NCBI GenBank assembly: GCA_963781285.1
Contig: CAWAFI010000013.1
Location: forward strand, 112,260-176,259
Length of the DNA: 64,000 bases
Origin: CAIWHR01 sp963781285
GTDB lineage: Bacteria > Pseudomonadota > Gammaproteobacteria > Burkholderiales > Casimicrobiaceae
Direction of reading: 5' to 3'
The notes under the pieces are model-generated. The model did no database searches, was not told the DNA's origin, and saw only the letters and a program-made list of their open reading frames with translations. Positions 35,368 through 45,022 of the stretch are shown here, in pieces (the stretch's first letter is position 1; the number at the start of each line of letters is the position of its first letter). Made by a program: the position numbers and the translations under genes.

Positions 35368-37299
35368 ATGGCCGCCGCCGTCGAAGCCGTCGACCTCACC
35401 CGCCGCTTCGGCAGCGTGCAAGCGCTCTCCGGGGTGAGCCTCGCGGTCGAGGAGGGCGAGTTCTTCGGCCTGCTGGGCCCGAACGGCGCCGGCAAGACGA
35501 CGTTGATCTCCATTCTGGCCGGGCTCACGCGCGCCGATGCCGGAACGGCGCGCATCCTCGGCCATGATGTCGTAAGCGAATACCGTTCCGCGCGCCGGGC
35601 GCTGGGTGTCGTGCCGCAGGAGCTCGTGTTCGACCCATTCTTCTCGGTGCGAGAGACGCTGGAGATCCAGTCCGGCTACTTCGGCATCCGCGACAACGGC
35701 GCATGGATCGACGAGATCCTGCATCACCTCGACCTTACGTCGAAAGCGGATGCGAACATGCGCGCGCTGTCCGGCGGCATGAAGCGCCGTGTTCTGGTCG
35801 GACAGGCCCTCGTGCACAAGCCGCCGGTTATCGTGCTGGACGAACCGACGGCGGGTGTCGACGTCGAGCTGCGGCAAAGCCTGTGGGCGTTCATTCGCAA
35901 GCTCAATCGCGACGGCCACACGATCATCCTGACCACGCACTACCTCGAGGAAGCCGAAGCGCTGTGCGGCCGTATCGCGATGCTCAAGGCGGGGAAGGTC
36001 GTCGCGCTCGACACCAAGCACAATCTGCTGTCGCGGCTGCCCGGCATCACGGTGCGGCTCGTCGCCGAACGGGTGCCGGCGGCGTGGCGGCCACGGTTGG
36101 TGCGCACCGAGGGCGGCGTGCATTTCGTCAGTCTCGACCGCTACGCCGAGCTCGAAGGCTTGCTGGGATCGCTGCGCAGCGAGGGTATGGCGATCGACGA
36201 GCTGGCGCTGCAGGAGGCCGACCTCGAGGACGTTTTCCTGAAGATCATGGGAGGCGACGCGAGCCTGGGAGCCGCGGCGCGACGCGAGGAGCAGGGGCAC
36301 CCGAGCGAAGCGAGAGTGGCCGCGACCGGGGCGAGCAGCGGCGCCAGCCGAGGAGCACGGGTCCCTGAGCCAAACGAGGGGGGATGCGACTGCGCGAGTC
36401 GACGCACGGAGCCGACGCTCGGCGATGGAAGAAAAATGGCAGGTGAGGAAACCGAGGACGCAATGAGGCCGACGCGCGAATTGTTGCAGGTCACGGCGCC
36501 ACGGGGAGGCCGAAGTGGGCGGCGCGTCATCCGTGGCGCTGGCTGGCTCACGCTCTTCTACAAGGAGCTGCTGCGTTTCTGGAAGGTCTCGTTCCAGACC
36601 ATTCTCGCGCCGGTGCTGACCTCACTGCTCTATCTCCTCATCTTCTCGCATGTGCTCGAAGCGAACGTTTCGGTGTTCGGCGGACAGGTGCGGTACACGG
36701 CGTTCCTCGTCCCAGGCCTCGTGATGATGTCGGTGCTGCAGAACGCGTTTGCCAACAGCTCCTCGTCGCTGATCCAGTCGAAGATAACCGGCAATCTGAT
36801 CTTCATGCTGCTGCCCCCGCTGTCGCCAGCCGACTTCCTCGCCGCGTACGTGCTTGGGGCGATGGTGCGCGGCCTCGTCGTCGGGTTCGGGGTTTTCGCA
36901 GTCACGCTGTTCTTCGTGCCATCGCTCGCGACGATGGCGCATCCGTTGTGGGCGCTCGGTTTCGCCCTGCTCGGCAGCGCGATCCTCGGCACGATGGGAC
37001 TCATCGCCGGCATCTGGGCCGAAAAATTCGATCAACTCGCCGGATTCCAGAACTTCATTATCGTGCCGCTGACGTTCCTGTCCGGCGTGTTCTATTCGAT
37101 CCACTCGCTCCCGCCATTCTGGCAGGCAGCGTCCCGCCTCAACCCGTTCTTCTATATGATTGACGGGTTCCGATACGGGTTCTTCGGGCTCTACGACGTG
37201 CCGCCGGCGCAGAGTCTCGCCATCGTCTCCGGCTGCTGCGTCGCGCTGTCCGCGCTGTCGCTCCTGCTGTTGAAAAGCGGCTGGAAGTTGCGGCATTGA
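35368..37299 (+). CDS. ABC-2 transporter, ATPase fused in frame to permease
   Basis: One uninterrupted 643-residue frame. Residues 1 to about 290 are an ABC ATPase of the YadG/NodI type (GLLGPNGAGKTTLISILAGL; LSGGMKRRVLVGQAL; VIVLDEPTAGVDVELRQSLW). Residues about 395-643 are an ABC-2 permease of the YadH/NodJ type with six membrane segments (GWLTLFYKELLRFWKVSFQT, LLYLLIFSHVLEANVSVFGG, LTFLSGVFYSIHSLPPFWQA). The 90 or so residues between are Ala/Gly/Glu/Arg-rich and look like translated intergenic DNA. Related genomes have two genes. A start at ATG 36463 (MRPTRELLQV, GAGG 6 bases upstream) could still give a separate permease. The substrate is unknown; it lies next to mla. Confidence 0.82.
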   Translation: MAAAVEAVDLTRRFGSVQALSGVSLAVEEGEFFGLLGPNGAGKTTLISILAGLTRADAGTARILGHDVVSEYRSARRALGVVPQELVFDPFFSVRETLEIQSGYFGIRDNGAWIDEILHHLDLTSKADANMRALSGGMKRRVLVGQALVHKPPVIVLDEPTAGVDVELRQSLWAFIRKLNRDGHTIILTTHYLEEAEALCGRIAMLKAGKVVALDTKHNLLSRLPGITVRLVAERVPAAWRPRLVRTEGGVHFVSLDRYAELEGLLGSLRSEGMAIDELALQEADLEDVFLKIMGGDASLGAAARREEQGHPSEARVAATGASSGASRGARVPEPNEGGCDCASRRTEPTLGDGRKMAGEETEDAMRPTRELLQVTAPRGGRSGRRVIRGAGWLTLFYKELLRFWKVSFQTILAPVLTSLLYLLIFSHVLEANVSVFGGQVRYTAFLVPGLVMMSVLQNAFANSSSSLIQSKITGNLIFMLLPPLSPADFLAAYVLGAMVRGLVVGFGVFAVTLFFVPSLATMAHPLWALGFALLGSAILGTMGLIAGIWAEKFDQLAGFQNFIIVPLTFLSGVFYSIHSLPPFWQAASRLNPFFYMIDGFRYGFFGLYDVPPAQSLAIVSGCCVALSALSLLLLKSGWKLRH

Positions 37300-37320
37300 C
37301 CTGATTCCACTTCCGTCCTC

Positions 37321-37569
37321 ATGGCTACTCCCCAATCGATCGAGCGCTCGATTGTCGAGGGTCTCGATTGCGAGCACGTCGAGGTCCGCGGCGATGGTCA
37401 TCACTGGGAGGCGCTCATCGTGAGCGCCGACTTCAACGGTTTGTCCAAGGTGCGCCAGCACCAGCTCGTCTACGCCGCGCTAGGCGAGCGGATGCGCGAG
37501 GAGATCCACGCGCTGTCGATGACCACGCTCACGCCGGCGCAGTGGGCTGCCGCGCCGAAGGACCGCTGA
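37321..37569 (+). CDS. BolA/IbaG-family protein
   Basis: 82 residues: MATPQSIERSIVEGLDCEHV followed by the BolA core VRGDGHHWEALIVSADFNGL and KVRQHQLVYAALGERMREEI. The conserved His and position before murA match IbaG (YrbA), which pairs with monothiol glutaredoxins in iron-sulfur handling and acid stress. The order mla-bolA-murA is the same as in E. coli. Confidence 0.9.
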   Translation: MATPQSIERSIVEGLDCEHVEVRGDGHHWEALIVSADFNGLSKVRQHQLVYAALGERMREEIHALSMTTLTPAQWAAAPKDR

Positions 37570-37582
37570 CCCCGGAACTCTC

Positions 37583-38836
37583 GTGGACCGGCTCCTGATC
37601 GACGGCGGCCGCCCACTCGCGGGCGAGATCCGCGTTTCCGGCGCCAAGAATGCCGCGCTGCCGATTCTCTGCGCCGCGCTGTTGTCGGCGGAGCCCCTCA
37701 CGCTCGCCAACGTTCCCCGGCTCAACGACGTGCGGACGATGCAGACGCTGCTCGCCCAGATGGGTGTGGCACTGGACACGGGTACGGCAGGCACCGTCGC
37801 GCTCGACGCCGGCCGGATCGACTGGCCGCTGGCTCCCTACGAGCTCGTCAAGACGATGCGCGCGTCGATCCTGGCGCTGGGGCCGCTCGTCGCGCGTTGC
37901 GGCGAGGCGCGTGTCTCGCTGCCGGGCGGGTGCGCGATCGGGCTGCGGCCCGTCGATCAGCACGTGAAGGGCCTCGTCGCGATGGGCGCGGAGATCGACC
38001 TCGAGCACGGCTACATCAGCGCGCGTACCCGGCGCCTTGCAGGGACACGCTTTCGCTTTGACGTCGTCACGGTGACCGGCACCGAGAATCTGATGATGGC
38101 TGCAACTCTCGCCACGGGTACAACGGTGCTGGAGAACGCCGCGCGCGAGCCCGAAGTGGTCGACCTTGCCCGCTGCCTCGTCGCGATGGGCGCCAGAGTC
38201 ACCGGCGCCGGGACCGACTGCATTACGATCGAAGGCGTGGAGCATCTGCATGGTGCGACGCACACGATCATGCCGGACCGGATCGAGACTGGCACCTTTC
38301 TGGCGGCGGTGGCGGCGGCCGGCGGAGAGGCGACGCTGACCGGCACGCAGGCCGGCACGCTCGACGCGGTGCTCACCAAGATTCGGGAAGCCGGTGCCGA
38401 GGTCACGGTCGCGGGCGACGCAATCCGCGTCGCGCGACGCGGCCCGCTCGCCGCGTTCAACCTCCGCACGGCGCCGTATCCCGCCTTCCCGACCGACATG
38501 CAGGCACAGATGATGGCGCTGGCCGCCCGGGCCGACGGCACGACGGTGATCACCGAGACGATCTTCGAAAACCGGATGATGCACGTGCAGGAGCTCGTGC
38601 GCCTCGGCGCCGACATCGAGGTCGAGGGCAACATCGCAATCGTCCGCGGCGTGCGGGAGCTCACCGGCGCCGATGTGATGGCGACCGACCTTCGCGCCTC
38701 CGCGTGCCTTGTGATCGCGGGGCTCGTCGCCGAGGGTCAGACGACGATCGACCGCATCTATCACCTCGACCGCGGCTACGAGCGGATCGAGGACAAGCTC
38801 TCGGCGCTGGGTGCGCGAATCCGCCGCGTCTCATGA
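37583..38836 (+). CDS. murA: UDP-N-acetylglucosamine 1-carboxyvinyltransferase
   Basis: 417 residues. MurA makes the first committed peptidoglycan precursor by adding enolpyruvate from PEP to UDP-GlcNAc. The N-terminus (LAGEIRVSGAKNAALPILCA), the catalytic-Cys loop RVSLPGGCAIGLRPVDQH, and RTAPYPAFPTDMQAQMMALA are diagnostic; with Cys present it should be fosfomycin-sensitive. GTG start 37583; its stop overlaps the queF ATG. Confidence 0.96.
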   Translation: MDRLLIDGGRPLAGEIRVSGAKNAALPILCAALLSAEPLTLANVPRLNDVRTMQTLLAQMGVALDTGTAGTVALDAGRIDWPLAPYELVKTMRASILALGPLVARCGEARVSLPGGCAIGLRPVDQHVKGLVAMGAEIDLEHGYISARTRRLAGTRFRFDVVTVTGTENLMMAATLATGTTVLENAAREPEVVDLARCLVAMGARVTGAGTDCITIEGVEHLHGATHTIMPDRIETGTFLAAVAAAGGEATLTGTQAGTLDAVLTKIREAGAEVTVAGDAIRVARRGPLAAFNLRTAPYPAFPTDMQAQMMALAARADGTTVITETIFENRMMHVQELVRLGADIEVEGNIAIVRGVRELTGADVMATDLRASACLVIAGLVAEGQTTIDRIYHLDRGYERIEDKLSALGARIRRVS

Positions 38837-39654
38837 CGGATCTCACCGCGTCACCGCTCGGTCGCGCGACGCGCTACGCGGACGCCTATGACCCGGGCCT
38901 CCTGTTTCCCGTCCTCCGCGCGCCGTTGCGTGCCGAGCTCGGATTACCCGCCCAGCTTCCATTTCGCGGGGTGGACCTGTGGACGGCGTACGAGCTGTCG
39001 TGGCTGGACGCGCACGGCAAGCCAGAGGTGGGGGTCGCCTCGGTCGCGGTGCCGGCAGAGTCGCCGTCGCTCGTCGAATCGAAATCGGTGAAGCTCTACC
39101 TCACTGCGTTCAATCAGACGCGGTTCGCGTCCGCGACGGAGGTGGCCGCGGCGATCACGCGCGACCTGTCAACCGCAACCGGTGCGGCGGTCGCTGTAAC
39201 GCTCGCCACGACGGAGCGCTTCGCCGCGCTCCCGCATGCGGAGCTCGATGGCGAGTGCCTCGACGCGCTGCCGCTCGTTGGCAATGACGCTGCGCCGCAC
39301 CCGGACGCGCTCACCTCCGGTGGCCCGGTGGTCGCGCAAACGCGGTTCACGCGGCTCTTCCGCTCACTCTGCCCGGTCACCGGCCAGCCCGACTACGCGA
39401 GCGTGCAGGTGCGCTATCGAGGCGCGACGATCGATGCTGCGGGTTTGCTGCGCTATCTGGTCTCATTTCGTTGCCACCCCGGTTTTCACGAGCACTGTGT
39501 CGAGCGCATCTTCGCCGATATCTGGCAGCGCTGCCGTCCGGAATCGCTGTCGGTGTACGCGCGCTTCACCCGCCGCGGCGGCATCGACATCAATCCCTGG
39601 CGCACGAGCGGCGACGAGCCCGCGCCGGCGAACGTGCGCACAGCGCGCCAGTGA
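38833..39654 (+). CDS. queF: NADPH-dependent 7-cyano-7-deazaguanine reductase
   Basis: 273 residues, the long (two-domain, YqfC/E. coli) type of QueF. It reduces preQ0 to preQ1 for queuosine in tRNA. The QueF motif SLVESKSVKLYLTAFNQTRF and the catalytic Cys region FRSLCPVTGQPDYASVQVRY are present, as is CHPGFHEHCVERIFADI. ATG 38833 overlaps murA (ATGA), so translation is coupled to a cell-wall gene rather than to other que genes. Confidence 0.94.
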   Translation: MTDLTASPLGRATRYADAYDPGLLFPVLRAPLRAELGLPAQLPFRGVDLWTAYELSWLDAHGKPEVGVASVAVPAESPSLVESKSVKLYLTAFNQTRFASATEVAAAITRDLSTATGAAVAVTLATTERFAALPHAELDGECLDALPLVGNDAAPHPDALTSGGPVVAQTRFTRLFRSLCPVTGQPDYASVQVRYRGATIDAAGLLRYLVSFRCHPGFHEHCVERIFADIWQRCRPESLSVYARFTRRGGIDINPWRTSGDEPAPANVRTARQ

Positions 39655-39712
39655 CCGTCGGGTGCCGCCTGCCGTCCGGTAGAATGAGCTCTTTGCACCG
39701 CGGCGGCTTCCC

Positions 39713-40372
39713 GTGTCCACGCTGACCCTCGCGCTATCGAAAGGGCGCATCTTCGACGAGACGCTGCCGCTGCTCGCGGCTGCGGGGGTCGTGCCAGCCG
39801 AGGATCCCGAAACGTCGCGCAAGCTGATCCTCTCAACCAATCGGTCGGACGTATCGGTGATCATCGTCCGCGCCTCGGACGTGCCGACCTATGTGCAGTA
39901 CGGCGCCGCCGATATTGGCGTGGCCGGCAAGGATGTGCTGTTGGAGCATGGCGGCCTGTCGCTCTACCAGCCGCTGGATCTCGAGATCGCGCGCTGCCGG
40001 ATGGTGGTCGCGACGAAACAGGGCTTCGACTGGGCTGGCGCAGTGCAGCGCGGCGCGCGGATCCGTGTTGCGACCAAGTACGTCGTGACCGCGCGCGAGC
40101 ATTTCGCGGCAAAGGGCATGCACGTCGACCTGATCAAGCTGTACGGCTCGATGGAGCTGTCGCCTCTGGTCGGGCTCGCCGATGCCATCGTCGACCTCGT
40201 GAGCAGCGGCAACACGCTGAAGGCGAACGACCTCGTTGCCGTCGAAGACATCCTCCCGGTCAGTGCACGCCTCATCGTCAATCCGGCGGCGCTGAAGACT
40301 AAACGCGACGTCGTGCAGCCGCTGTTGGAAGCAATGGGCGCTGCGGTGATCGCGCGAAGGACGACGCGATGA
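39713..40372 (+). CDS. hisG: ATP phosphoribosyltransferase catalytic subunit (short form)
   Basis: 219 residues, the short HisG form that lacks the C-terminal regulatory domain and needs HisZ. Conserved pieces: LTLALSKGRIFDETLPLLAA, YVQYGAADIGVAGKDVLLEH and the PRPP loop ADAIVDLVSSGNTLKANDLV. First step of histidine synthesis. GTG start; the stop overlaps hisD (ATGA). hisZ is not in this window. Confidence 0.95.
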   Translation: MSTLTLALSKGRIFDETLPLLAAAGVVPAEDPETSRKLILSTNRSDVSVIIVRASDVPTYVQYGAADIGVAGKDVLLEHGGLSLYQPLDLEIARCRMVVATKQGFDWAGAVQRGARIRVATKYVVTAREHFAAKGMHVDLIKLYGSMELSPLVGLADAIVDLVSSGNTLKANDLVAVEDILPVSARLIVNPAALKTKRDVVQPLLEAMGAAVIARRTTR

Positions 40373-41712
40373 GCGCTGCGCCGCTCTCGTTGCGCCGGCT
40401 CGATTCGACTGCGCCAGGCTTCGACCGCGAGTTGGCGGCGCTGATCGCATTCGAATCCGCGCAGGATCCGCAGGTCGACGCGGCGGTCGCGCAGATCGTT
40501 GCCGCCGTACGGGCGCGCGGCGACGCGGCAGTGCTGGAGTACACGGCGAAGTTCGATCGCGTCGAGGCGCCGACGGTTGCGGCGCTCGAAATCACGGGGG
40601 CGGAGATGCGGGCGGCGTTCGTTGCCTTGCCGGCGCACGAGCGCGCTGCGCTGGAGGCGGCGGCGGTGCGCGTTCGTGCCTATCATGAGCGGCAGAAGAT
40701 GACATCGTGGTCGTACCGCGAAGCGGATGGCAGCGAGCTCGGCCAGCAAGTGACTCCGCTCGACCGCGTCGGTGTCTACGTGCCCGGCGGCAAGGCGGCA
40801 TACCCGTCGTCGGTGCTGATGAACGTTATCCCGGCACACATCGCTGGCGTACCCGAGATTGTCATGGTGGTGCCGACCCCGGGCGGCGCGCGAAATCCGC
40901 TGGTGCTCGCGGCGGCGCATCTCGCCGGCGTTTCGCGCGCGTTCGCGATCGGCGGCGCGCAGGCCGTGGCGGCGCTCGCCTACGGCACGGCGACGATTCC
41001 CGCGGTCGACAAGATCTGCGGCCCCGGCAACGCGTATGTCGCGGCGGCCAAGCGCCGCGTGTTCGGCGTCGTCGGCATCGACATGGTCGCCGGCGTGTCC
41101 GAGATTCTCGTCATTGCCGATGCGAGCGCGCACCCGGATTGGGTGGCGATGGACCTGTTCTCGCAGGCCGAGCACGACGAGCGGGCGCAGGCGATCCTCG
41201 TCACCCCCGATCGCACCCTGCTCGACGCGGTAGCGGCCAGCGCCACGCGCCAGATTGCCGACCTGCCGCGCCGCGCCATCATCGTCGCGTCCTTCGCACA
41301 CCGCGGCGCGCTTATCCTGGCCCGCGATCTCGACGAAGCCTGCGCCATCGCGAACCGGGTGGCACCCGAGCACTTGGAGCTCGCAGTCGCCGATCCGGGG
41401 GCGCTGCTGCCGAAGATCCGCCATGCGGGCGCGATTTTCATGGGTCACCACGCGTCCGAAGCACTCGGCGACTATTGCGCGGGGCCCAACCACGTCCTGC
41501 CGACGGGGCGCACCGCGCGGTTTTCGTCGCCGCTCGGGGTGTACGATTTCCAGAAGCGCTCCTCGGTGCTGAATCTTTCGCCGGAAGCCGCGTGCACGCT
41601 CGGGCCGATCGCCGCGACGCTCGCGCGCGGCGAGGGCCTGACCGCACACGCGAAGAGCGCGGAATTGCGGCTGCCCAGGAGACCGGTGATCGACTCCAAG
41701 GGGACGTCATGA
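40369..41712 (+). CDS. hisD: Histidinol dehydrogenase
   Basis: 447 residues. Catalyses the last two oxidations, histidinol to histidine, with zinc and NAD. PLDRVGVYVPGGKAAYPSSV, AAHLAGVSRAFAIGGAQAVA, KICGPGNAYVAAAKRRVFGV and SEALGDYCAGPNHVLPTGRT are the family signatures. It overlaps hisG and hisC by four bases each. Confidence 0.97.
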   Translation: MSAAPLSLRRLDSTAPGFDRELAALIAFESAQDPQVDAAVAQIVAAVRARGDAAVLEYTAKFDRVEAPTVAALEITGAEMRAAFVALPAHERAALEAAAVRVRAYHERQKMTSWSYREADGSELGQQVTPLDRVGVYVPGGKAAYPSSVLMNVIPAHIAGVPEIVMVVPTPGGARNPLVLAAAHLAGVSRAFAIGGAQAVAALAYGTATIPAVDKICGPGNAYVAAAKRRVFGVVGIDMVAGVSEILVIADASAHPDWVAMDLFSQAEHDERAQAILVTPDRTLLDAVAASATRQIADLPRRAIIVASFAHRGALILARDLDEACAIANRVAPEHLELAVADPGALLPKIRHAGAIFMGHHASEALGDYCAGPNHVLPTGRTARFSSPLGVYDFQKRSSVLNLSPEAACTLGPIAATLARGEGLTAHAKSAELRLPRRPVIDSKGTS

Positions 41713-42827
41713 ACGATCCGCGTCCGCGCGCTGGCGGAGCCGCGGTTGCACCGACCGAGGTCGCCGCGCGCGTGGCCGCGACGATTCGCGCCGACGTGCG
41801 CGCGATGCGACCCTATGCCGTGGCGAAGGCCGAGGGCATGATCAAGCTGGACGCGATGGAGAACCCGTACGCACTGCCCCCGGCGGTGCGCGCGACGCTC
41901 GCCACGACGCTCGCAGACGTGCCGGTCAATCGCTACCCCGACGGTGGGGCTGACGCCGTCAAGGCGGCGCTCGCGCAGGGGCTGTCGCTGCCCGATGGTG
42001 CGGCACTGGTGCTCGGTAACGGCTCGGACGAGCTGATCCAGATGATCACGACGGCGATTGCCGCCCCGGGTGCGGCGGTACTCGCGCCCGATCCGACGTT
42101 CGAGATGTACCGGATCGACGCGCATCTCGCGAACCTGCGCTTCGTGCCCGTCGCGCTGCGCGCGGATTTTGCGCTCGACATCGATGCGATGTTGTCGGCG
42201 ATCCAACGCGAAGCTCCCGCGGTGGTCTGGCTCGCGTGTCCGAACAACCCGACGGGCAATCTCTTCGCCGAAGCCGATGTCGAGCGGATCCTGCGCGCAG
42301 CGCCGGGACTGGTGGTCGTCGACGAGGCCTACTATGCGTTCGCCGAGCGCACGTTTCTTCCACGCGTGCTCGAATACCCCAACCTCGTCGTCGTGCGCAC
42401 GGTCTCGAAGATCGGCATGGCAGGCATCCGACTCGGCTATGCCGCCGGGCACCCCACATGGATCGCTGAAATCGACAAGGTCCGGCCGCCGTACAATCTC
42501 AACGCGTTTACGCAAGCGGCGGCGCCGCTGCTGCTCGCGCAGACGGACTTGCTCGCCCAGCAGGCGGCGGCGATCCGCGCCGAGCGCGCACGACTCGCGG
42601 CGGCGCTGGCGACGTTGCCAGGAGTCACCGCGTTTCCGACGCAGACCAACTTCGTGCTCGCGCGGGTACCCGATGCCGATGCCTGGTTCGCGGCATTGCG
42701 CGAGGCACGGATTCTGGTGAAAAACCGCCACGGCGCGCACCCGCTGCTCGCCAACTGCCTGCGGATGACTGTCGGCACGCCGCCCGAGAACGACGCGCTG
42801 ATCGCGGTACTGCGGACAATGCGATAA
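41709..42827 (+). CDS. hisC: Histidinol-phosphate aminotransferase
   Basis: 372 residues, PLP fold-type I. MIKLDAMENPYALPPAVRAT, VLGNGSDELIQMITTAIAAP, ACPNNPTGNLF and the Schiff-base Lys in VRTVSKIGMAGIRLGYAAGH are clear. Transaminates imidazole-acetol phosphate. ATG 41709 overlaps the hisD stop; hisB follows after 7 bases. Confidence 0.96.
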   Translation: MNDPRPRAGGAAVAPTEVAARVAATIRADVRAMRPYAVAKAEGMIKLDAMENPYALPPAVRATLATTLADVPVNRYPDGGADAVKAALAQGLSLPDGAALVLGNGSDELIQMITTAIAAPGAAVLAPDPTFEMYRIDAHLANLRFVPVALRADFALDIDAMLSAIQREAPAVVWLACPNNPTGNLFAEADVERILRAAPGLVVVDEAYYAFAERTFLPRVLEYPNLVVVRTVSKIGMAGIRLGYAAGHPTWIAEIDKVRPPYNLNAFTQAAAPLLLAQTDLLAQQAAAIRAERARLAAALATLPGVTAFPTQTNFVLARVPDADAWFAALREARILVKNRHGAHPLLANCLRMTVGTPPENDALIAVLRTMR

Positions 42828-42834
42828 TCAGGTC

Positions 42835-43431
42835 ATGGGAAGTCCCCGCACGGCGCAGGTCGAACGCAACACGGCCGAGACGCAGATCACCGTCGCCGTG
42901 AACCTCGACGGCTCGGGACGCTCCGAGCTCGCCACCGGCGTGCCGTTTCTCGACCACATGCTGGACCAGCTCGCGCGGCACGGCATGCTCGACCTGACCG
43001 TGCGTGCGAAAGGCGACCTCCACATCGATGCGCACCATACCGTAGAGGACACCGGCATCACCCTGGGCCAGGCGGTAAAACAGGCCCTGGGCGACCGGAA
43101 GGGCCTCAGCCGCTTCGGGCATGCCTACGCCCCGCTCGACGAGGCATTGTCGCGGGTGGTCATCGACCTTTCGGGCCGCCCGGGGCTCGAGTTCCACGTC
43201 CCGTTCACGCGTGCGATGATCGGAACGTTCGACGTGGACCTTACACACGAGTTCTTCCAGGGCTTCGTCAACCATGCGCTGGTCACTCTGCACGTCGACA
43301 ACCTGCGCGGACAGAATGCGCATCATCAGGCGGAAACGGTATTCAAGGCGTTTGCCCGCGCGCTGCGGATGGCGGTGGAGCGCGACCGCCGGGCGGGCGC
43401 GGCGGTACCATCGACCAAAGGAAGCCTCTAA
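42835..43431 (+). CDS. hisB: Imidazoleglycerol-phosphate dehydratase
   Basis: 198 residues, monofunctional (no phosphatase half). Metal-binding His motifs FLDHMLDQLARHG, HIDAHHTVEDTGITLGQA and NLRGQNAHHQAETVFKAF are intact. Removes water from imidazole glycerol phosphate. Histidinol-phosphate phosphatase is not encoded in this cluster and must be elsewhere. Confidence 0.96.
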   Translation: MGSPRTAQVERNTAETQITVAVNLDGSGRSELATGVPFLDHMLDQLARHGMLDLTVRAKGDLHIDAHHTVEDTGITLGQAVKQALGDRKGLSRFGHAYAPLDEALSRVVIDLSGRPGLEFHVPFTRAMIGTFDVDLTHEFFQGFVNHALVTLHVDNLRGQNAHHQAETVFKAFARALRMAVERDRRAGAAVPSTKGSL

Positions 43432-43553
43432 ACGCGCCGCCCCGGTCGCCGTCCTGGAGTCGGCGGAGGCGGATCTCCTTGCGGCGACACCGGCGCCCGG
43501 GCCGGGGTGTGGCGCGATCCTGCTCTTGACCGATTTCTGATGCCTGACCTCCG

Positions 43554-44198
43554 ATGCCCGAAATCGCCGTCGTCGACTACGGAATGGGCAACCTGCGCTC
43601 GGTCGCAAAGGCGCTCGCGCACGTTGCACCCGATCGCACGACCGTGGTGAGCGCCGACCCCGCGGTAATACGCGACGCGGCACGGGTCGTGCTGCCGGGG
43701 CAAAGCGCGATGCCGGACTGCATGCGCTGCCTGGACGCGAGCGGCCTCTCCGAGGTCGTCGTCGAAGTCGCGCGGACGCGGCCCTTTCTGGGCATTTGCC
43801 TCGGGCTGCAGATGCTGTTCGAATCGAGCGAGGAAGGACCCACTCGCGGCCTCGGCTTGTTCCACGGCCGCGTCGTGCGCTTTCGCGACGACGCGATGGT
43901 GCTGCCGTCGGGCGAGCGGCTCAAGGTGCCGCACATGGGATGGAGCCCAGTGCATCAGACGCAGGTCCACCCGCTTTGGGCGGGCATTCCGGACGGCGCC
44001 CGGTTCTACTTCGCGCACAGCTATCATCCGCAGCCGGAGGATTCCAGCGTCACTGCCGGGACCACCGAGTACCCGACGCCGTTTACTTGCGCGATCGCAC
44101 GGGCTAATATCTTCGCGACGCAATTCCATCCGGAAAAGAGCCACCGCGCGGGACTTCAGCTGCTCGCCAATTTCGTCGCCTGGGACGGGCGCAGCTGA
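43554..44198 (+). CDS. hisH: Imidazole glycerol phosphate synthase, glutaminase subunit
   Basis: A 214-residue class-I glutamine amidotransferase. The nucleophile elbow is FLGICLGLQMLFESSEE and the His/Glu pair is in ATQFHPEKSHRAG. It supplies ammonia to HisF through an internal tunnel. A 122-bp non-coding gap precedes it and a 92-bp gap follows. Confidence 0.95.
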   Translation: MPEIAVVDYGMGNLRSVAKALAHVAPDRTTVVSADPAVIRDAARVVLPGQSAMPDCMRCLDASGLSEVVVEVARTRPFLGICLGLQMLFESSEEGPTRGLGLFHGRVVRFRDDAMVLPSGERLKVPHMGWSPVHQTQVHPLWAGIPDGARFYFAHSYHPQPEDSSVTAGTTEYPTPFTCAIARANIFATQFHPEKSHRAGLQLLANFVAWDGRS

Positions 44199-44290
44199 CC
44201 GCGCTCGGACTTCGCCTCTCGGGCTTCCAGCCGCGCCTGGCCGCGTCCCTCGCCCCCTCCCTCCGTCGGCCCAGAGAGTTCGCCTGCCCA

Positions 44291-45022
44291 ATGCAGATCA
44301 TTCCCGCGATCGACATCAAGGACGGTCACTGCGTGCGCTTGAGGCAGGGCGAGATGCATTCGGCGACCGTATTCTCCGAAGACCCGGCGGCGATGGCGCA
44401 ACACTGGCTGGAGCTGGGCGCGCAGCGCCTTCACCTGGTCGACCTCAATGGTGCGGTCGCCGGCGTGCCGAAGAACGAGCTCGCGATCCGCGAGATCGTA
44501 AGCGTGATCGGCGAAGAGATCCCGGTGCAGCTGGGCGGTGGCGTCCGCGACCTCGACACGATCGAGCGTTATCTCGACGACGGCATCACGTACGTCATCA
44601 TCGGCACCGCCGCGGTGAAGAACCCGGGCTTCCTGCACGACGCCTGCTATGCGTTCCCGGGCCACATCATCGTCGGTCTCGATGCGCGCGACGGCAAGGT
44701 GGCGACCGACGGCTGGTCGAAACTGACGGGCCACGACGTGGTCGACCTCGGCAAGAAATTTCAGGATTACGGCGTCGAAGCGATCATCTATACCGACATC
44801 GGCCGCGACGGGATGCTGACCGGCGTCAATGTCGATGCAACCGTCCGCCTCGCGCGCGAGCTGAAGATTCCGGTGATAGCGTCGGGCGGGATCGCCTCGA
44901 TCGCCGACATCCAGCAGCTCGTGCCCTACGAGAAGGAGGGGATCATCGGCGCGATCGCCGGCCGTGCCCTCTACGAGGGCAAGCTCGACTTCAAGGCGGC
45001 GTTGAAGGCAGCGAAGGGATAG
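44291..45022 (+). CDS. hisA: ProFAR isomerase HisA
   Basis: A 243-residue (beta-alpha)8 barrel. MQIIPAIDIKDGHCVRLRQG, LVDLNGAVAG and IYTDIGRDGMLTGVNVDATV with conserved phosphate loops (PVQLGGGVRDLDT; ASGGIAS) identify it. Converts ProFAR to PRFAR. Its stop codon lies in the first two bases of a palindromic element that separates it from hisF. Confidence 0.96.
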   Translation: MQIIPAIDIKDGHCVRLRQGEMHSATVFSEDPAAMAQHWLELGAQRLHLVDLNGAVAGVPKNELAIREIVSVIGEEIPVQLGGGVRDLDTIERYLDDGITYVIIGTAAVKNPGFLHDACYAFPGHIIVGLDARDGKVATDGWSKLTGHDVVDLGKKFQDYGVEAIIYTDIGRDGMLTGVNVDATVRLARELKIPVIASGGIASIADIQQLVPYEKEGIIGAIAGRALYEGKLDFKAALKAAKG

